This document shows, piece after piece, positions 39,184-52,900 of a stretch of DNA of 64,000 nt. The position numbers were made by a program, and so were the translations under genes. The notes below the pieces were generated by a model. It worked only from the letters and a program-made list of their open reading frames with translations. It did no database searches and was not told where the DNA came from. Numbering within the stretch: position 1 is the first letter of the stretch; each line of letters opens with the position of its first letter. Source of the stretch: Sclerurus mexicanus (taxonomy: Eukaryota > Chordata > Aves > Passeriformes > Furnariidae); assembly GCA_013396755.1 (NCBI GenBank), contig VWZF01000445.1, positions 1,067,523 through 1,131,522 on the forward strand. The letters run 5' to 3'.

Positions 39184-41719
39184 TTAGCAACACCTAGACT
39201 AAGATAGACTGGTTAAAAAGTAAATAGTCATAATGTCCAAGTATGTGAAACAAAATGACTACATTTATATTTAGGCATCTTATGATAGAACTTTTGCAGA
39301 AATGGCATAATGTGTTCTGCTCCCACTGCCAAAATCTGACTGGAGAGCAGAACATGGAGCAAATTCAACACATTATATAAACTAGAAATGTATTTGGTAA
39401 TCTCTCAAACTATATCATGCTTTATGCCTTAATTAGATACCTAAACATCAATATCCACAATTAATATTTTCAAAAGTTTCTGTTGCATGTCAAGAAATTC
39501 AGCTTTTCCGTGAGAAATCAAGTGCAGTGACAGTTCCCTCTTAAAAAAAAACCAAAAACTAGACAAGTGACACTAGGCAAAGGCTAGGAACAAGACCCTT
39601 TCCAAAGGAAAATGAACTGATAACCTAGCAAGTGTGATTCTCTGTCATACTGAAAACACTAAAGCAACTTTTCTGGTTTATCAGGTCCTGATACAAGAGC
39701 TGCAAAATGCTGCACATCTGATCTTCCTTCAAGTCACATACAGATTTAAAAATTACTTGATAATATTTTATATGTTACCAACTAGCATGCAGCAAGGTAA
39801 CTCAAATCCGTATCTTCAAGCTGATTCTCATCTCACACTGACTTTGTATCAGTAGAGCATGGTTGGTATCAATTATACTACTTTGCTGATTTATACTGAT
39901 ACCAATTCAATCAGGAAGGATCATGATAAGTAGATTGTGAATGACTGGATATCATGTGCTCTCCCTCTTGCTTTTGGCTAGAGGTACTAAATCAATTTTC
40001 TAAAGTGCCATATATCTTTATAACTGTGGATTTTTGTCTCCATTAGCTCCAATTATTCTTGTTTCCCCGCCTGTCATTTTTCATGAATGCTTCACAAACA
40101 TTATTGCAGTGGCAAATTACCATTGCCCTTTCTTGACTTCAAAATTAGTGTAAATGTTTATGGCATTGTTATATGGTGGTACTGTGATAAAATCTGCATG
40201 TTAACACAGGCAGGGAGATACTGCACCAGGCAGGCAATGGCAGACTGAAGCGAGAGTCCAGAGCATGTCTGAACAGAGCAGGTTCAGAATTCCTGAGGAA
40301 GTGTTTCCTCAGCCCCGGACCCATCAAAACTGAAAGCTGTTGGAAGTTTGACTGGATTCATGGACAAGAGATAAATTGACAAAAATACTGAGTTACCCGT
40401 TGCCTTTTTAATGTGTTATTGAAAAAAGTGACAGAAAGTAGGCCAAAAGTGGAGAATAAGGGTCTTTGGATAAAACTATTGTAGAGACATGTTCACTGGC
40501 CATCACTCTCTCAGTTCTATGAGGTCTTTACTGTTATCAGTTGATTGACTCATTGTTGCCTGTTGATTTTGACTTTTCAAAGTTTTTTTTTCTGATTCAT
40601 TATTCCAGCTGACTGTAACTCCTCATTTTTAGCTAACTTTTTGTCTGCCCAGTGTGTCTTCTCCTGCCAAATACTTTTGTTTTGCTTCTGCTTGTGCTCA
40701 CACCTTCTTGTAATGTCAGTTGAATTTGTGAGAGACATTTGTCACGAGGGAGGCTCATGACAAGAGGTGGATCTCTTTTGCCATGCAATTCATGTAATAT
40801 CCTTTCTTTTTTTGACACTTAGATAACACCCTCAGAGTGGTGGTGCTGGTTTTGTAGCTACCAAAGTCAGCAGAAATACCACTGTGGTGGGCAGAGACTG
40901 GAGCTGACCATACCACTGACCAGCTGCAGCTCTAGATCTGACTTCAAGAGGCAGAAAAGTAGTCATGGCCAGCCTGACATGTTTATTGGAGTTTGCAGCA
41001 GCAGTATCTGATATTCTGCTAGAGACCTCCTAGAGCCCAGATTTTTCTCTAGATACTGATCTGCTAGACTAGAGATTAAATCTCTACAGTTTCCAGCTCT
41101 TGCAAGAGTCTGAGGCATGAGGATTTCAGTCCTTTTACCAAACAAGGAGGCTTCACACTACACTTAGTGCTCCAGAAAATGGTTTGGAAAGCACAAAACA
41201 AAATCTGTAGACACTGACCCTTTTCCAGCTTGGTCCTCAAACACAGATAGCTGCAGGCAAGCCACAAGAGAGCTGTGCTGAAGCGCATGTGCTTATCCTC
41301 GATCTCAAGCAGAAGTGATCTAGCCAGGCACATGGCACTGATACTGAGACCAGGGCTTTATGCTGAGCCAGGAGGGACTTGTCTGACCATGGGGCAATCG
41401 CTCAGTGGTGTTTAGATGGTCTGATTACTCCTGAAAGCTGCAGCGAGTGGTAATTCTCATGTGGGCCAGTAGCTGCTGCTAGACGGACACCCACACTCCT
41501 GGGTGTAAGACAGACCTTCTGGTTTGGGTGGGGAAAGTAGAATGGCAAAACTGGCAGAAAAGCTTAACTTTCTGTTGTTTGAAGACTCCAAAATTCATAA
41601 ACTGACAGATACAAAAACAAATACTACATAGCAGTGCTAAAAACTAGAGAAGAGAAACCACTTTACACTTATGACATTGAAGCAGACAGGGATCCCATTC
41701 TCTGATGAGGTGTTCACAT
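37166..41719. other. Unique non-coding DNA
   Basis: No gene recognised. It contains the TA/TG microsatellite at 39126-39178 and an overlapping pair of inverted repeats at 39307-39376. Confidence 0.5.
39126..39178. repeat. (TA)n-(TG)14 microsatellite
   Basis: Alternating TA with TATG interruptions (39126-39149), then about 14 perfect TG units up to 39178. Alternating purine-pyrimidine DNA of this kind can form Z-DNA and is often length-polymorphic. Confidence 0.95.
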
Positions 41720-41751
41720 TTATAAGCTGACTTTGAAGTCGATGCATCCCC
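41720..41751 (-). CDS. Possible terminal exon of the minus-strand candidate gene
   Basis: On the minus strand GGGTGTTTTTGCAG gives an acceptor just before 41751. If entered after two codon-completing bases, the frame reads GCIDFKVSL and stops at TAA (41722-41720). This is the frame left by the 42045-42133 segment. Nine codons are too few to mean much alone, and a third of random segments would be in phase. It is listed only because it completes a coherent reading. Confidence 0.12.
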
Positions 41752-42044
41752 CTGCAAAAACACCCATTGACTTCAGTTCCCCTTCTAGGATGTGGGAATG
41801 AATAATTCCGCCTCTTTTCCTTGGCATCATGTGCCAGCCAAAGGAACTTATGAAAGAGAATAAATACATGAGCATTCAAGCGTACAAAAGAGAACAGAAG
41901 TTTTATTATCACAGAGGCAGCCATAGCTTCACATGGCTCAAACAGAAAAAGTCCTCTGATGAATCCCTAAGAGTCTGCTGCCAAATTCTTGTGCATGTTC
42001 AATAGTTGCGGCAGGATTTCCAGGCTCACACTGAGTGGGATTAC

Positions 42045-42133
42045 CTGGCACAGGTGCTGTTTCTTCCCATGCCTGCTTAATGATGATACCCAGGCCCTTC
42101 AGCCTGTTAGGCTCAAATACTTGTGTCTCATCA
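42045..42133 (-). CDS. Possible internal exon of the minus-strand candidate gene
   Basis: An 89-nt open segment bounded by good splice signals on the minus strand: a pyrimidine-rich acceptor (GTGCTTGTTCCTCTTTGTAG) just before 42133, and CCAG|GTAATC as donor after 42045. Only one of three frames is open. It encodes DETQVFEPNRLKGLG, then IIIKQAWEETAPVP. The entry phase (first base completes a codon) matches the exit phase of the 54081-54550 exon, forming Asn at the junction. No family is recognised. An intron of about 12 kb would separate them, and other exons could lie between. Alternative: a chance pair of splice-like sites. Confidence 0.25.
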
Positions 42134-42189
42134 CTACAAAGAGGAACAAGCACAAACAAATGAAAGATTCATGCGGGAACCCTGAACAG

Positions 42190-42221
42190 CTGCAGGGTAT
42201 CCTCCCTGCAGGGTATCCTGC
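42190..42221. repeat. 16-bp tandem duplication
   Basis: CTGCAGGGTATCCTCC is followed directly by CTGCAGGGTATCCTGC (one mismatch). Minor local duplication. Confidence 0.8.
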
Positions 42222-44763
42222 CTGGCATAAATGACATTTTTGGTGATTCCACTTCAGCAGTTTTTATTTTTCATATAAAGGGTATACCTTATGCCCAGAA
42301 TCTGTTTTGACAGAGGGAGGAGCAATACCACCATGTTTCCCTCAGGGGCATTGCTTTATCACCATACAGAATACAATATTTCTTGTGTCAGGTCTGAGGG
42401 CATTGTAAGAAATGCTTGGAGCAACAAAATTTGAGATATGAAAAATGGAAAATAGAGGACAGCCTCCAAGTGTGAGGAGCCTATGTAATGAATTGCAGAG
42501 ATGGGCGTGTTGGTTAAACCCACAATGTCTGGCAGACAGCAGGCAGCTGACCTACACCTGGTCAGCCTTAACGCTTGGGATGAGTAGATCCAAGCTGTGG
42601 GGCAGGTGTGCACCTGTCTCATACAGACCCTGACCAAGACCTTTGTGGGCATAACTAGTTATAAGCCCAAACTCTTTTTTTTTGTGACATCGTCCCTGCA
42701 GATTTCCCATTCTAACAGAGATGGTGAGACTTGCTGCAGGTGGATTAAATCTCAGAAAATAGTCCTCAGAGCTGCAGTTCCCTCAAGATCCATGTAACAG
42801 ACTGGACTCTGGAAATATGTCCCCTTTATCCAGGGAAACATGGAAATGGGCATCACCTGCACTGTGGGAGGTGCTCACGTCAGAAGGAGCCCCTGAGAAA
42901 GAGTTAGTTAATACACCTCCTGGCATTTGTCAGAATATACCAGTTTAGTGTTTTCTATTACAGCTATAGCAAAACAGGACCTGTGATTTACTTAGCTGTC
43001 TCAGAATGGCTCTTGATGGGCAAGAAAGGCCTGTAGGTAGGCCTGTAGGTAGTTCAGATGGGCCTCAATAAGGAAAGGATAATTCTAATAAATGTCTTCT
43101 GCTGGTAAACACATAACTCAGACCTGAACCTTATTTCCAGGTCTTTTATAATTCAGAACACCCCCATATTGGAGACTTTGAGCTCGGGCAAGTGTCTTGC
43201 ATTTGCATTTTTTAGTATACATATAAAGAACTTTCAGCTGAAAAACAGGGCATTTGAGAAAACAAAAATGCAACAGAAATGCCAGAGGGCACACTCTTTA
43301 ATCTCCCTGCAAAAGCAGGAAAATAACTACTACCTAATTTCTTTACTATTTGTTTTAATTCAAGCACTAAATAAAACCCATTGATTTATGGTTCAGGTAG
43401 TCCACTTGTTCTTCCTTAAAGCAGCCACTTTAGTGAACAGATTTATAAAAAAGTCTAATCATTACAACTTTCCGAACGCTTGCAGCTTTTATTAGTGATT
43501 TTGGCTATGCAACACGAAGTATGTTCTACCTGTAGTTAATTACCTTAGGTTCCTGCTGTGATAAAAACTACGGAAAAAATTCAGTGCCACCCATTCACCC
43601 CTAATATATGTACAAATCACCTTTGCCTAGAAAGGAAATGCTCTTTCGTTTTGTTTTATGCTCCTCTAACTTCTTCAAGAAATGAAGAGTACTGCCTTTA
43701 GTTGCAGTACCAATTAAATAAGCAGGTTCGTGGAAAATTACACAGCATCCTACATTTTTAATCCAGTTACATGAAACTATAGTCCTGTGGTGATCCCCAG
43801 CATGGATCTGCTGTTTTGTAAGACCAGAAAGTGGCAGAGCTGATCTGCTGGAGGCACTATATATGATAATTGCATACAGGTTAAGTGATTTGCAAATTAG
43901 TGGTGCTTCATCATCCACTTTCTTTTTACTGCCCGTTCAGGTTGGCATACAGAGTGTGCTGAAGGTGACTGGTCTAATCTGCAGCAGCTGGAACATCCTG
44001 TTGGCCCCACAAAATCATTTCCCTGTCATTTTCAAATGAAGTTAATGGAGATGGCTGTTCTGTTAGAAGTGATACACAGCACCATGAATTTTGTCAAGGT
44101 GCAACATAATTTCTGCTGATGTGTTTCTTATGTAATAAGACACCAAAGACACCATGTTTCCTGCCTGTCAGCAGTCAGCGCATTGCAATGAGTGGTCCTC
44201 TGTTTCAACCAGGGAAAACAGAGCATGCAGGTGCAAGGACAAAACAGCAAGTTGTTATTCTGTCCCTCTTTGCCTCCTGTTCATCTCTGGATTCAGGCAA
44301 GAATTTAGGTCTTTTGAGTGCTAACCCTGTATGCCAGGGGTAACTCTAAGTGGATCCTAAATTCATGGTGGCATTTAGGCATGAAGCTTCATGTAGGTGC
44401 CACTTGCACCCCACTTTCCTCAAGGCTCCTCAGTTGCTTTACCTTCAGCTCACTAAAATCCTTGGTGCCATCTGTGCTCCCAGTAACAAGCTCTCCCCCC
44501 CTGCTTCTGGTGTCACAGCAGGCAGACCATGGGAGCCCTGACCACATAGCGGGGCTCAGACACCAAACTCAGGTTTAAAGCCCAAAAGCCTTTCACAAGT
44601 ATTTCTCTGTGTCTCCTGGGCCAGGCCTGTGCCTGGTGGCCATGCTGTGAGTGAGCTCAGCCTAGCAGGGGAGGAGGGCCTGGGAAATAGGGTATCAGCA
44701 CTTTGCAGACTGACCCATCCTTTGAGGTGGAGCTAAGGATGACTTATCTTCCCAGTCAGCTGT
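42222..44763. other. Unique non-coding DNA
   Basis: Apart from the 12-bp duplication at 43029-43052 nothing is recognised. The 105-codon minus frame at 43601-43918 has no known domain or convincing splice borders. Confidence 0.45.
43029..43052. repeat. 12-bp perfect tandem duplication
   Basis: GCCTGTAGGTAG is present twice in tandem without mismatch. Minor local duplication. Confidence 0.85.
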
Positions 44764-44918
44764 GGAGTAGGCTCAGAGAAGTTGTGGATGCCTCATCCCT
44801 GGAAGTGTCCAGGGCCAGGTTGGATGGGGCTTTGAGCAGCCTGGTCTAGTGGAAGGTGCCCCTTTCCATGGCAGGAGGCTTGGAACTAGACTGTCTTTAA
44901 GGTCCATTCTATGATATC
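44764..44918 (+). mobile_element. CR1 LINE 3' tail, plus orientation
   Basis: A short 5'-truncated CR1: GTTGTGGATGCCTCATCCCT, CAGGTTGGATGGGGCTTTGA, GGTCTAGTGGAAGGTGCCCC, then CTTTAAGGTCCATTCTATGATA at the 3' end. It is close to the common CR1 3' sequence and of the same orientation as the 26340 copy. Confidence 0.94.
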
Positions 44919-47900
44919 CAATCTCTGATCTCTGTGGAGAGCATCCAACTCTGAGGACAGTGTGTTCTTGCAGAAACAGCTAAATGCACCAGTGCAGGGG
45001 TACAAATCCATCCCAACAAACACAGTCACTCAGCAAAACCAAGTTTCCCATTAACCAGACTTCTTTTTGTAAGTATTTCTTACTCCTGGTACATTCCAGC
45101 ATGCCAATTTTCTGCCAAATTCATTCATACATGCTCAGATTTGAATAATGAGACTACAGAGAGTACAGAGAGTACGCCATCACTAAATTGCAGGATAAAG
45201 GATCCTGATCAAGGACGTGCTGCTTGTTGATCTTAGGAAGACATCCATCGACCAGCTCTGTATCCTGGTTTCTGTGGTAGAAACACGGTAACCTGAGACA
45301 AAGGGAAGTTTCAGCATGAGCAGGCCTTAGGCTGGACAAGAAAAACTTAGAATATGCTACTATTTACTTTCACCCCATAAATCAGATATCATCTAGAGAG
45401 CATCTTCTTTTCCAATAGGTAATTTATAAGTTTTTCCACTTTTTCTAGTATCTGGACATAATTTGGTATTTTTACTTTTTCTAATTTACTTTTTTTTCTT
45501 TTAGAGTGGAAAATGAGAGGAAGAATTGTCCAAGAATACCTAAGAAAACCTAACATTAATTCCTAAAATAGAAATTAACATCCAAGTGTTTGAGTTCTAC
45601 TGATCACAGGTGAAGTATTTTAGAGAACCTTAATTTTGATTTTACTCCTATTTATCTGAATACTATAACTAGAAATTTCAAAAGTCTTCGGCACTTCTAC
45701 TTAGGGTCAAAATTTCATAATTGTGCAGTGTGTCAGGTTATTGGAAAGTGCAGATGATCCGTTTCCCCACAGGTTGCCAAGTGATCAAACAGCTGTCAGA
45801 ACACTTGTTTCTCATAGCATTAGCTCTGTGATATTGAATAATTTGCATTTTTAACTAATTGGTTGCTCCCCCTGGAAAGGAGTCATAGCAGTGATTTTGA
45901 AGGAGGTTTCCTGTCGGCATACTCTTTTTACTAGTATTGCAGCTTTCCAGCTCTGTTATGGCTGTCTCCCTCCCCAGGTCTTTATCCTTGCAGAATTATA
46001 TGAAGATCCAGTAATAGTGAAGGTTCAGAAAGAAATTCAGGCTCTGATTCAAAGCAATTGATAAGTACAAACTTAAGGACATGGATTCAATGAACTCTTG
46101 ATGCTCAGTGGCTTCAGCAAAAAAAAAGGAATGGCTTTCCTGTGCTTCTTTTTCATGGTCTGGTAAGAAAGACGTGCCCCTAGGTGAGCTGAGGTAGTCT
46201 GCTGGACTGATATACAGGCACAGGCATTATACATTTGTCTGTCCAGCCCTTTCCTTCTTCCTTTGAGGGAGCAACACTGATTAAGCAGAGGAAATTCTGT
46301 GCTAAAGATCCCCTCTTACCAGGCTGATTTTTGGCTATCCACAAGAAGGCACGGCCCACATGGCAGACTGGTGCAGACCAGCTGTACCTAAGTGAGTGTG
46401 GATTCATCTAGCCTGGCTGCTACGAACAGGCCAGAGCCCTGACTGCTGGGGCTGCCAAAGAAGCAGTACCACAAGTTGTACCCAGCTGACAGATCCCAAG
46501 TTAGCACTGATGGCTGCACTGCACTGTGTAACACACCTGCAGAAATGGGAGTAATCACTCCTGAATAGACTTGAGACACTGTGATAGACCAACATAAAGA
46601 ATATTGCTGTCTCTGCTGGATTTGTTCTGTCATTGAAAGCAGAGGGATTTTCTTTTCTCTGTGCTGCTCATGCAGGACCTTTAATTAGTTCAAAAAATCA
46701 CTTCGAGAGACAAAATGGAAAGGGGAAAAAATGGTAATCACTACTCCCAGTAAAGGGATCTCAGTTGTCTCTGTAAGATTTGAATCAGTCACCTTCTCTT
46801 AGAGTGACCTTGCATTCTTGTTTTCTTTTACCTTTTCCCTGCTTTTTCTTCTGTAAAGGGAGATTTTTGAATCTCAGGCACATTATTTTAAAGTTTCCTC
46901 AGAAGACACAGGTTAACCTCCACAACAGTTTCAGCTGATCTTTGGCAGCCCCATTGTCTTTCTTCTGGATGACTTTGTGTCGCCATTGCTTGCAGCTACC
47001 ATAAACTGCTTTTAGTAGAGGAGGATCCCACTCCCTTTTTCATCCTTCCACTTGTCATATATAGAAAGCTGTATGTAGACTGGAAACCTGAAATCTGTAT
47101 GTCGATTGGCAGCAGTAACTATGACTCTCTTCAAATAGGCCTTTAATCACTAGCTGAGCTTTGCTGCAGGAGCTACATCTCCTCGTGGTTCCACAGGATG
47201 CCCTTTGGGGTAACCAACTTAGCCTCCATCCCAAAGTTGATGAATGGTTACTTCCTCCAGCTCTATGGACTGGCTTCACCACCCCTCAGTAGTTGTATTC
47301 TAGGTGAAACAAAATTTTGGCAATGGATCCTAAGGATTGATGTCCTGTGCTCACAGGTGGTGTTAGGTGGAGTCTGGAAGGTCTTTGGGGGCTGGCTTGC
47401 CTGTCTTTTGTCTGACAACTATGTTATGTATGACGTTGATTTGTGTTGTGACATGGTGTCCACAGGTACTATAGGCTGTGTCAGACTGGATAAAGAAATG
47501 GTTTTTGCAGGAATGGAATTTATAAACTGGCAATATGTTGGACCGAAGCTGTCATCCTTCTGGGCGTGACTCACTGGCTTACTCCCTGACTTACAGGGAG
47601 CAGGCTCCTCTCTTCTCATCCCCAGGGAAACTCCAGTTAGTCATGCTCCAATAGTGAAAGTCCTGGACAGGAATCCAATGTCTCCATGTTCCAGTAAGGG
47701 GACAAGAAGAATCCTGGGACTGGTGAAATGTTCAAAGACCTGAAAGAAAAATGTGGCTGGGCTCTTCCTGGAGAGCTCTATTCATGCCAGTAGACACTGG
47801 CCATGCAATTGCAAGATCCATGGACTACCATATTACTTGCTCTGACTATGAATAAACTATGTTTGGAGGGTTGCTTATGACCTGAGAAGGAGGTCAATGT

Positions 47901-49944
47901 GAAGGGGGCCTATGTGAAAAGGTTTTCATGTAGGATGTAGAAAGGGGATCATATAGTCATGATTTCAACCTGCCAGCATTAACATACTGGCCCTGCTTAG
48001 TTGGACAGGCCACCTTATCTAACCTAGCAAAGGACGAAGTTTGTAAATTATATGTGTTCAATATCAGGATACTAAAAGTGCCAGAGCTACGACCAAAACT
48101 TAGCTGATATATTTGAATAGACCTTCATGGGTGAGCAAAATCTTATTTCTCTCTGGGGCTTTATGTGAGTTGCTCACTGAAAGAGCATTTGGGCTGAGGA
48201 GGCCCTATTTGGGCACAGAACAGCACCTTGAGGTGACTCTCCTGACTTCTGAAATTCACCTCCATCCTTCCACAGTCGCTCACCACAACTGTGCTGAGAA
48301 TTACCTCTATGCACTGATAGGAAAACTCATACAGTGGCCCTTTTATCTGACATTTTCCTGGACCTTTAGAGTGTACTTCAGTGAGCTAATGCAAGATGCG
48401 TGTCCTCTCCAGGTGTCTAAGGTAACAGAAAGAGATTATGTTAAGTGCTTAGTAAGAGGCATTTTCCATTTGCAACATTCAACTTCATTTAGCTGTAGTG
48501 CATGAAAAAATTGACCCACGTGGGTCTTAATCTAGCAATTTAATTGTACCCCTGAAGTGCCAATGTGATGAGCAACATGGATTTTGGCACTGTTGACATT
48601 TCTTTTAAGCAGATGACAGTTTGAAAGGATGGTAGCGTGTCCTTTTATCGCTGCAACAGATAAATACGTTACTGAGTGATGGAAACAGCTTTACACACTG
48701 GCAAGTGACAGAAAAGAAAGTGGTGGGGGAAAAGGCACAAAAGGCAAGACAAATTTAAATAAACAATGAAGCACAAAGCATGCATAAATGTTCTTAAAGC
48801 CTCTCTGACGAATTCATACTGTGAATAACTGGTGCAGTTGACCAGTAATTGTCAGTGAGAAAATTACAAGACTATTAAAGCTTTCTCAGAAATGTCTTTA
48901 AAACAGTGGATCTTGGATGTGTACAGTGGCAAAGCTGAAGGGAGATAAGGGCCTTTGGCAAAGCACAAGAGTGGCCCTGACACCACAGGCTCTGATGTAC
49001 CAAATTATGTTCTCTCCCACACCAATTTTTCAGTAAAGCATTTTGTCTGTTGGCCTGAGAGTCTCAGCCCTTTTGGCAACCCAGTATAATGCTTTCTGGG
49101 ATAGTAAGACCTAGTTTCTAGAAAGAAACTTTTTTTTTTCATGATCAGAACAATATTTTCCAAAAGTGGAATATGGAAGAAGCGAACAGGAATGGGTAAA
49201 AAAAAAGCTCTGAATGAGGATCACCAGGACTGTAGAAAACATGAAATCTGTAATTTTAAGGGTCTTGGTTGCTATGGGAAATTGCCAAAGAAATATTTTT
49301 CTGAAAATCTTTAAGATTTTCAGCAACACATTGTGACATTGACTATATGCTTTCTCATGCCCCCAAATTACCTGAATAGCTAGCACCTAGTGAGAAACTC
49401 AGTTGAGACTGTAAAGCATGGGAGACACAGGCACCTATTGAGTCACCTGAAATGGGGAAACTGAATTTCCATATTTATCAACCTAGATAAGCAAAATACT
49501 CTGCCAGCTCAGGAAGATTTTTGGACTGAGAATCCATTGTAACCTTTCATATCTCAGGTTCTGTAATTGCTGATTGTTTCGTCATTGTGTACTTTCAAGG
49601 TGCAAAAAACAGAGTTTGAATGCAGATAATGCTAATTCAATCACATGCAAGCACCTGTCTAGCATATATGTATGTTACCTTATCACTGGCTATCAACAAC
49701 TGTCAGATAACTTGGCAGAGTGAGAAAATCCATCACCAGTGGGGCAATATGCTTCCAAAAAGCATTAAAATGGGACCCTAGAAACAGAAAATGTGAAAAA
49801 ATTGCTTCTGCATCTAAGAGAGCTTTTGGATTTTTTGTAGGAAGTTTGTTTGAAGAAGTGATAAATCTAAGGACACAATTTTTGCAAATCTAAAATAATT
49901 TCCTCACCCACATAACGAATATTTTATTCTCCCTTGCCCCCTAC
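44919..49944. other. Unique non-coding DNA
   Basis: No confident gene. On the minus strand CTTCCCTTTGTCTCAG before 45292 is a strong acceptor-like string followed by a 46-codon open segment, but all three frames look equally plausible, so no exon is called. An isolated RT-like word occurs at 47198-47250 (see findings). The 130-codon frame at 48113-48505 shows no recognised domain. Confidence 0.45.
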
Positions 49945-49959
49945 AAAAAAAAAAAAAAA
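49945..49959. repeat. A15 homopolymer
   Basis: Fifteen consecutive A after CCCCTAC. No retroposed parent sequence is recognised. Confidence 0.85.
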
Positions 49960-52900
49960 GCTGCTAATACTTCCTTTGGAGAGAAAAACAAGAATGCAAA
50001 CAACATTAATCTATCAGACATGTAATGGGAGGGGATCTTTCTTCTCTCTTGCCACAAATAATGAATCATGCAAGTTTTAGGGAACCTAATTATATCACTG
50101 AGGAAGCACTGAGATGATGATATGAATGTTTTCTTCAATCTAACATGATTTTTGTGGAACCATTATTTTATTTGAAAACTACTGCAGAACTCACCCCTGG
50201 TTTATTTTTAAAATGATAGATTAAACAGAAAACTTGTAATTAAATATTATTCTGGTTCCTTTCCCACAAAAAGACAAAAGGCCAAATGTCAATTTGAAAT
50301 TAAAACTCATACAGCAGCTGAGCAAACAATAAAGGGATGTATCACTAAGCAAATTACAGCACTGTGAGATATCCTGATTATCTTTGATTTATTGTTGTTA
50401 AACCACTAGGCAAATGCAACTCTCAGTTATACTGTGTTTCACAACAATGCTTCTGGAGAACTTGAGGCAATAAAAGTATGTAAGTTTATGCTCAGTATGT
50501 ATCCATGAAGACTTAGTGGCTGTTTAATGGAGATTTGAAGCTGTTGCAGAAAGGGCCTCAGCATTGTGATACTCAGTGCTGCAAAGCCTTAATCTTACTG
50601 TACTCTGGACCAGGAGTCAGTGATGCTGTGACAGCCCATATAAGTGTGTCCTTCCTTCCTGCTTAGTGCTCAGAATTAAGAAGCTCCTCATGGCACCTAC
50701 AATATCCAGCTTACCAACCAAGGAGATCCTTAAACCAAAAGAGAAAACCAAGAGGAGGGTACTTCTGGAAAGTTTGAGACTGACTTTCAAACGTGGGCAT
50801 TGTCTTCAGAATTGCCTTGAGCTAATATGTGCAGACAGGCTCAGGACCACCACTGCAACAGCTGGACATAGTCCTGCCTCCCAGGCCCCGGTCCCTCTGC
50901 TAGGTTGGGACTGAAGACATGAAATTGCCCCTTTCACGCAGGTCCTAAGTATGTACGAGCAGACCTGTTCTGTTTTTCAGGTCCTCTGCAGCATAGCTTC
51001 CATCCTTAACTTTTTTACCTGAGGAGGAAGGAGTGGGCCTTTCTTTTCACCATCAGAGCATTTCTATACCAGTAGCAAATTAGATAACCACGCGTGTAGA
51101 TTTCAAATCTTTTCAGGACCAGGACAAATAAGAATTTGTACACCTGCTTTCTAAGAAAAGCTGCATTTGCAGCAAACCTAACACATAAAAAAAGTATCTG
51201 CGCCTCTCCTTCTTCTTCCTCTGAGTGAATGGAAGGCTACTAGTGTTACTTGAGTATGCTGAATAAGCCAGGCTCTTCTGGAGACTGAGGTGGGGGCACC
51301 TGCCAAATAGGTAGGTGGGCTTTGAGTTCAGTGCACCTAAGATGGTGCTGTTTGTTGGTGTATGCAATAGTAAAAGTCCAGTTAAGTGAGCTTACTATGG
51401 AAAATTAGGAGACTATCATCTCTTCAGTGCCTTAACAAGAGTGAGGAGGGTTTTCTCGGATCACGTTGTTGAAGTAAGGTGTGTTACCTCTAAGTCACAC
51501 TTGAAGCAATAATAGTTATTTTAGATCTGATCCTAAAAGTTTTGCTGTAGCAGGGAGAAGAGCTGTACTGGAGAGAACCTAAAGCTTCTGAGTCCCAAAT
51601 CTTATTGTAACCCCCTTTGCAAATTACTAAACCTTCTTTTTATGTTAGGTGTTAAAACATAGGCAAACTATGTAGGTACACACACCCTTGTGTGGAGTTT
51701 AGGAGCAATAATGGAAAAGACTTAAAACTCATGTGGAAACAAAGTCTTGTGCAGTTATGGATTTTAATATTTTTTGTCCCACTCTCTTTTTAAAATTATT
51801 TTTTGAGGACTGTTAAAAACCCTAAAATGGAGGTACAAATCTCTGGACAGTATACTTAAGTCTGTTCATGATATATGCAATTGTCTTTGTTTCCTTCCAG
51901 AGATATAAAAGGCTCACTCTCCCAGAGCTCCATAGAACACCAGTTCCAATCATTTCAAAGAGCTCCCTGTAGCCTTCCTCCCCAATTTTTCCAGATTCTC
52001 TTAGCCAGAGGCACCTTCTTTTCCTGCATGCCTGTTGTTCCTATGACATATATATTCAGATACATTTTTCATTTTCTCTTGCACAGAGCTACAGTTTGAG
52101 ACCCTAAGGGCTTCCAACAAAAATGCAAAAATAGCATGAGAAGGAAGTTTCCAGACAGTCTTACTTCAATCTGGGTAGAAACAGTAAGATTTTCAGCTCA
52201 TTAGTCTACCTTTTCAAATTTTTTTTTTGAAGTGTTTATGAGACAGAATCTGGATTTTCAAATTATTTTTCATTCCTGTCCATCACTGGATCCAAGTGTA
52301 AGCAGTGGATTCTATTTGTGGGGATTGAAAACAAGACTTTTGAGGTTTTTGAGGTAATGAATGCTTGTTCCACTCCTTGCTGTTAGAGCAGGGACCTGGA
52401 CTCACAGCCCAACTTTTCTCATGGTCTCAGCACCTCCACCTCCCTGCTATTTGCAGGCACTCCATTTCTCCTCAACTCCTCTTCAGCTTCCCTGCTCTTA
52501 AGGCCAGGGCTCCCCTTTAACACCTCTCTAACAGATGTTGCATCATCCAGTTGAATCCCTACTTACTATTTCATCTGGCATCTTTTTTACAAATCCTCAA
52601 AAAAACTCTAACCTCAGGTTTTGTCTCCCCAGGTCTCCTATCCTTATCTGTGCTGAACCTTCCCAGCACACCTTCACAGATTACAGAGACCTTTCAGGCT
52701 TGAATTAATCCTTTCCTGTGTCTGGGGTTGCACTTGCACACTTTCTGCACAGTGTAGCTTTTCTTTTCTGCCTTGATGTAATTCAGAGGGATGCAATGTT
52801 TAGAGAGGAAGGAGACCCACAAGGAAGTGCCACTGCTTTAAATATGTTTTTAAGCAGGGATCAGAGCATTTAATGAAGGTAAATCATGAGAGACAGAAAG

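Noticed and set aside
45154..45292. Minus-strand exon-like segment after a strong acceptor string
   Set aside because: All three frames give plausible-looking short peptides and no convincing donor is present, so coding status cannot be argued.
46188..46202. TGAGGTAGT resembling the let-7 seed
   Set aside because: Similarity stops after the seed and there is no stem-loop; seed words occur often by chance.
46951..46980. Translation with LLDDF resembling the RT catalytic YLDD block
   Set aside because: It lies upstream of the MPFG-like word, the reverse of the order in reverse transcriptases, and the frame is not continuous.
49945..49959. A-run as a tail of a processed pseudogene (also 18548, 22150, 63161)
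   Set aside because: No recognisable gene-derived sequence or target-site duplication upstream of any of these runs.
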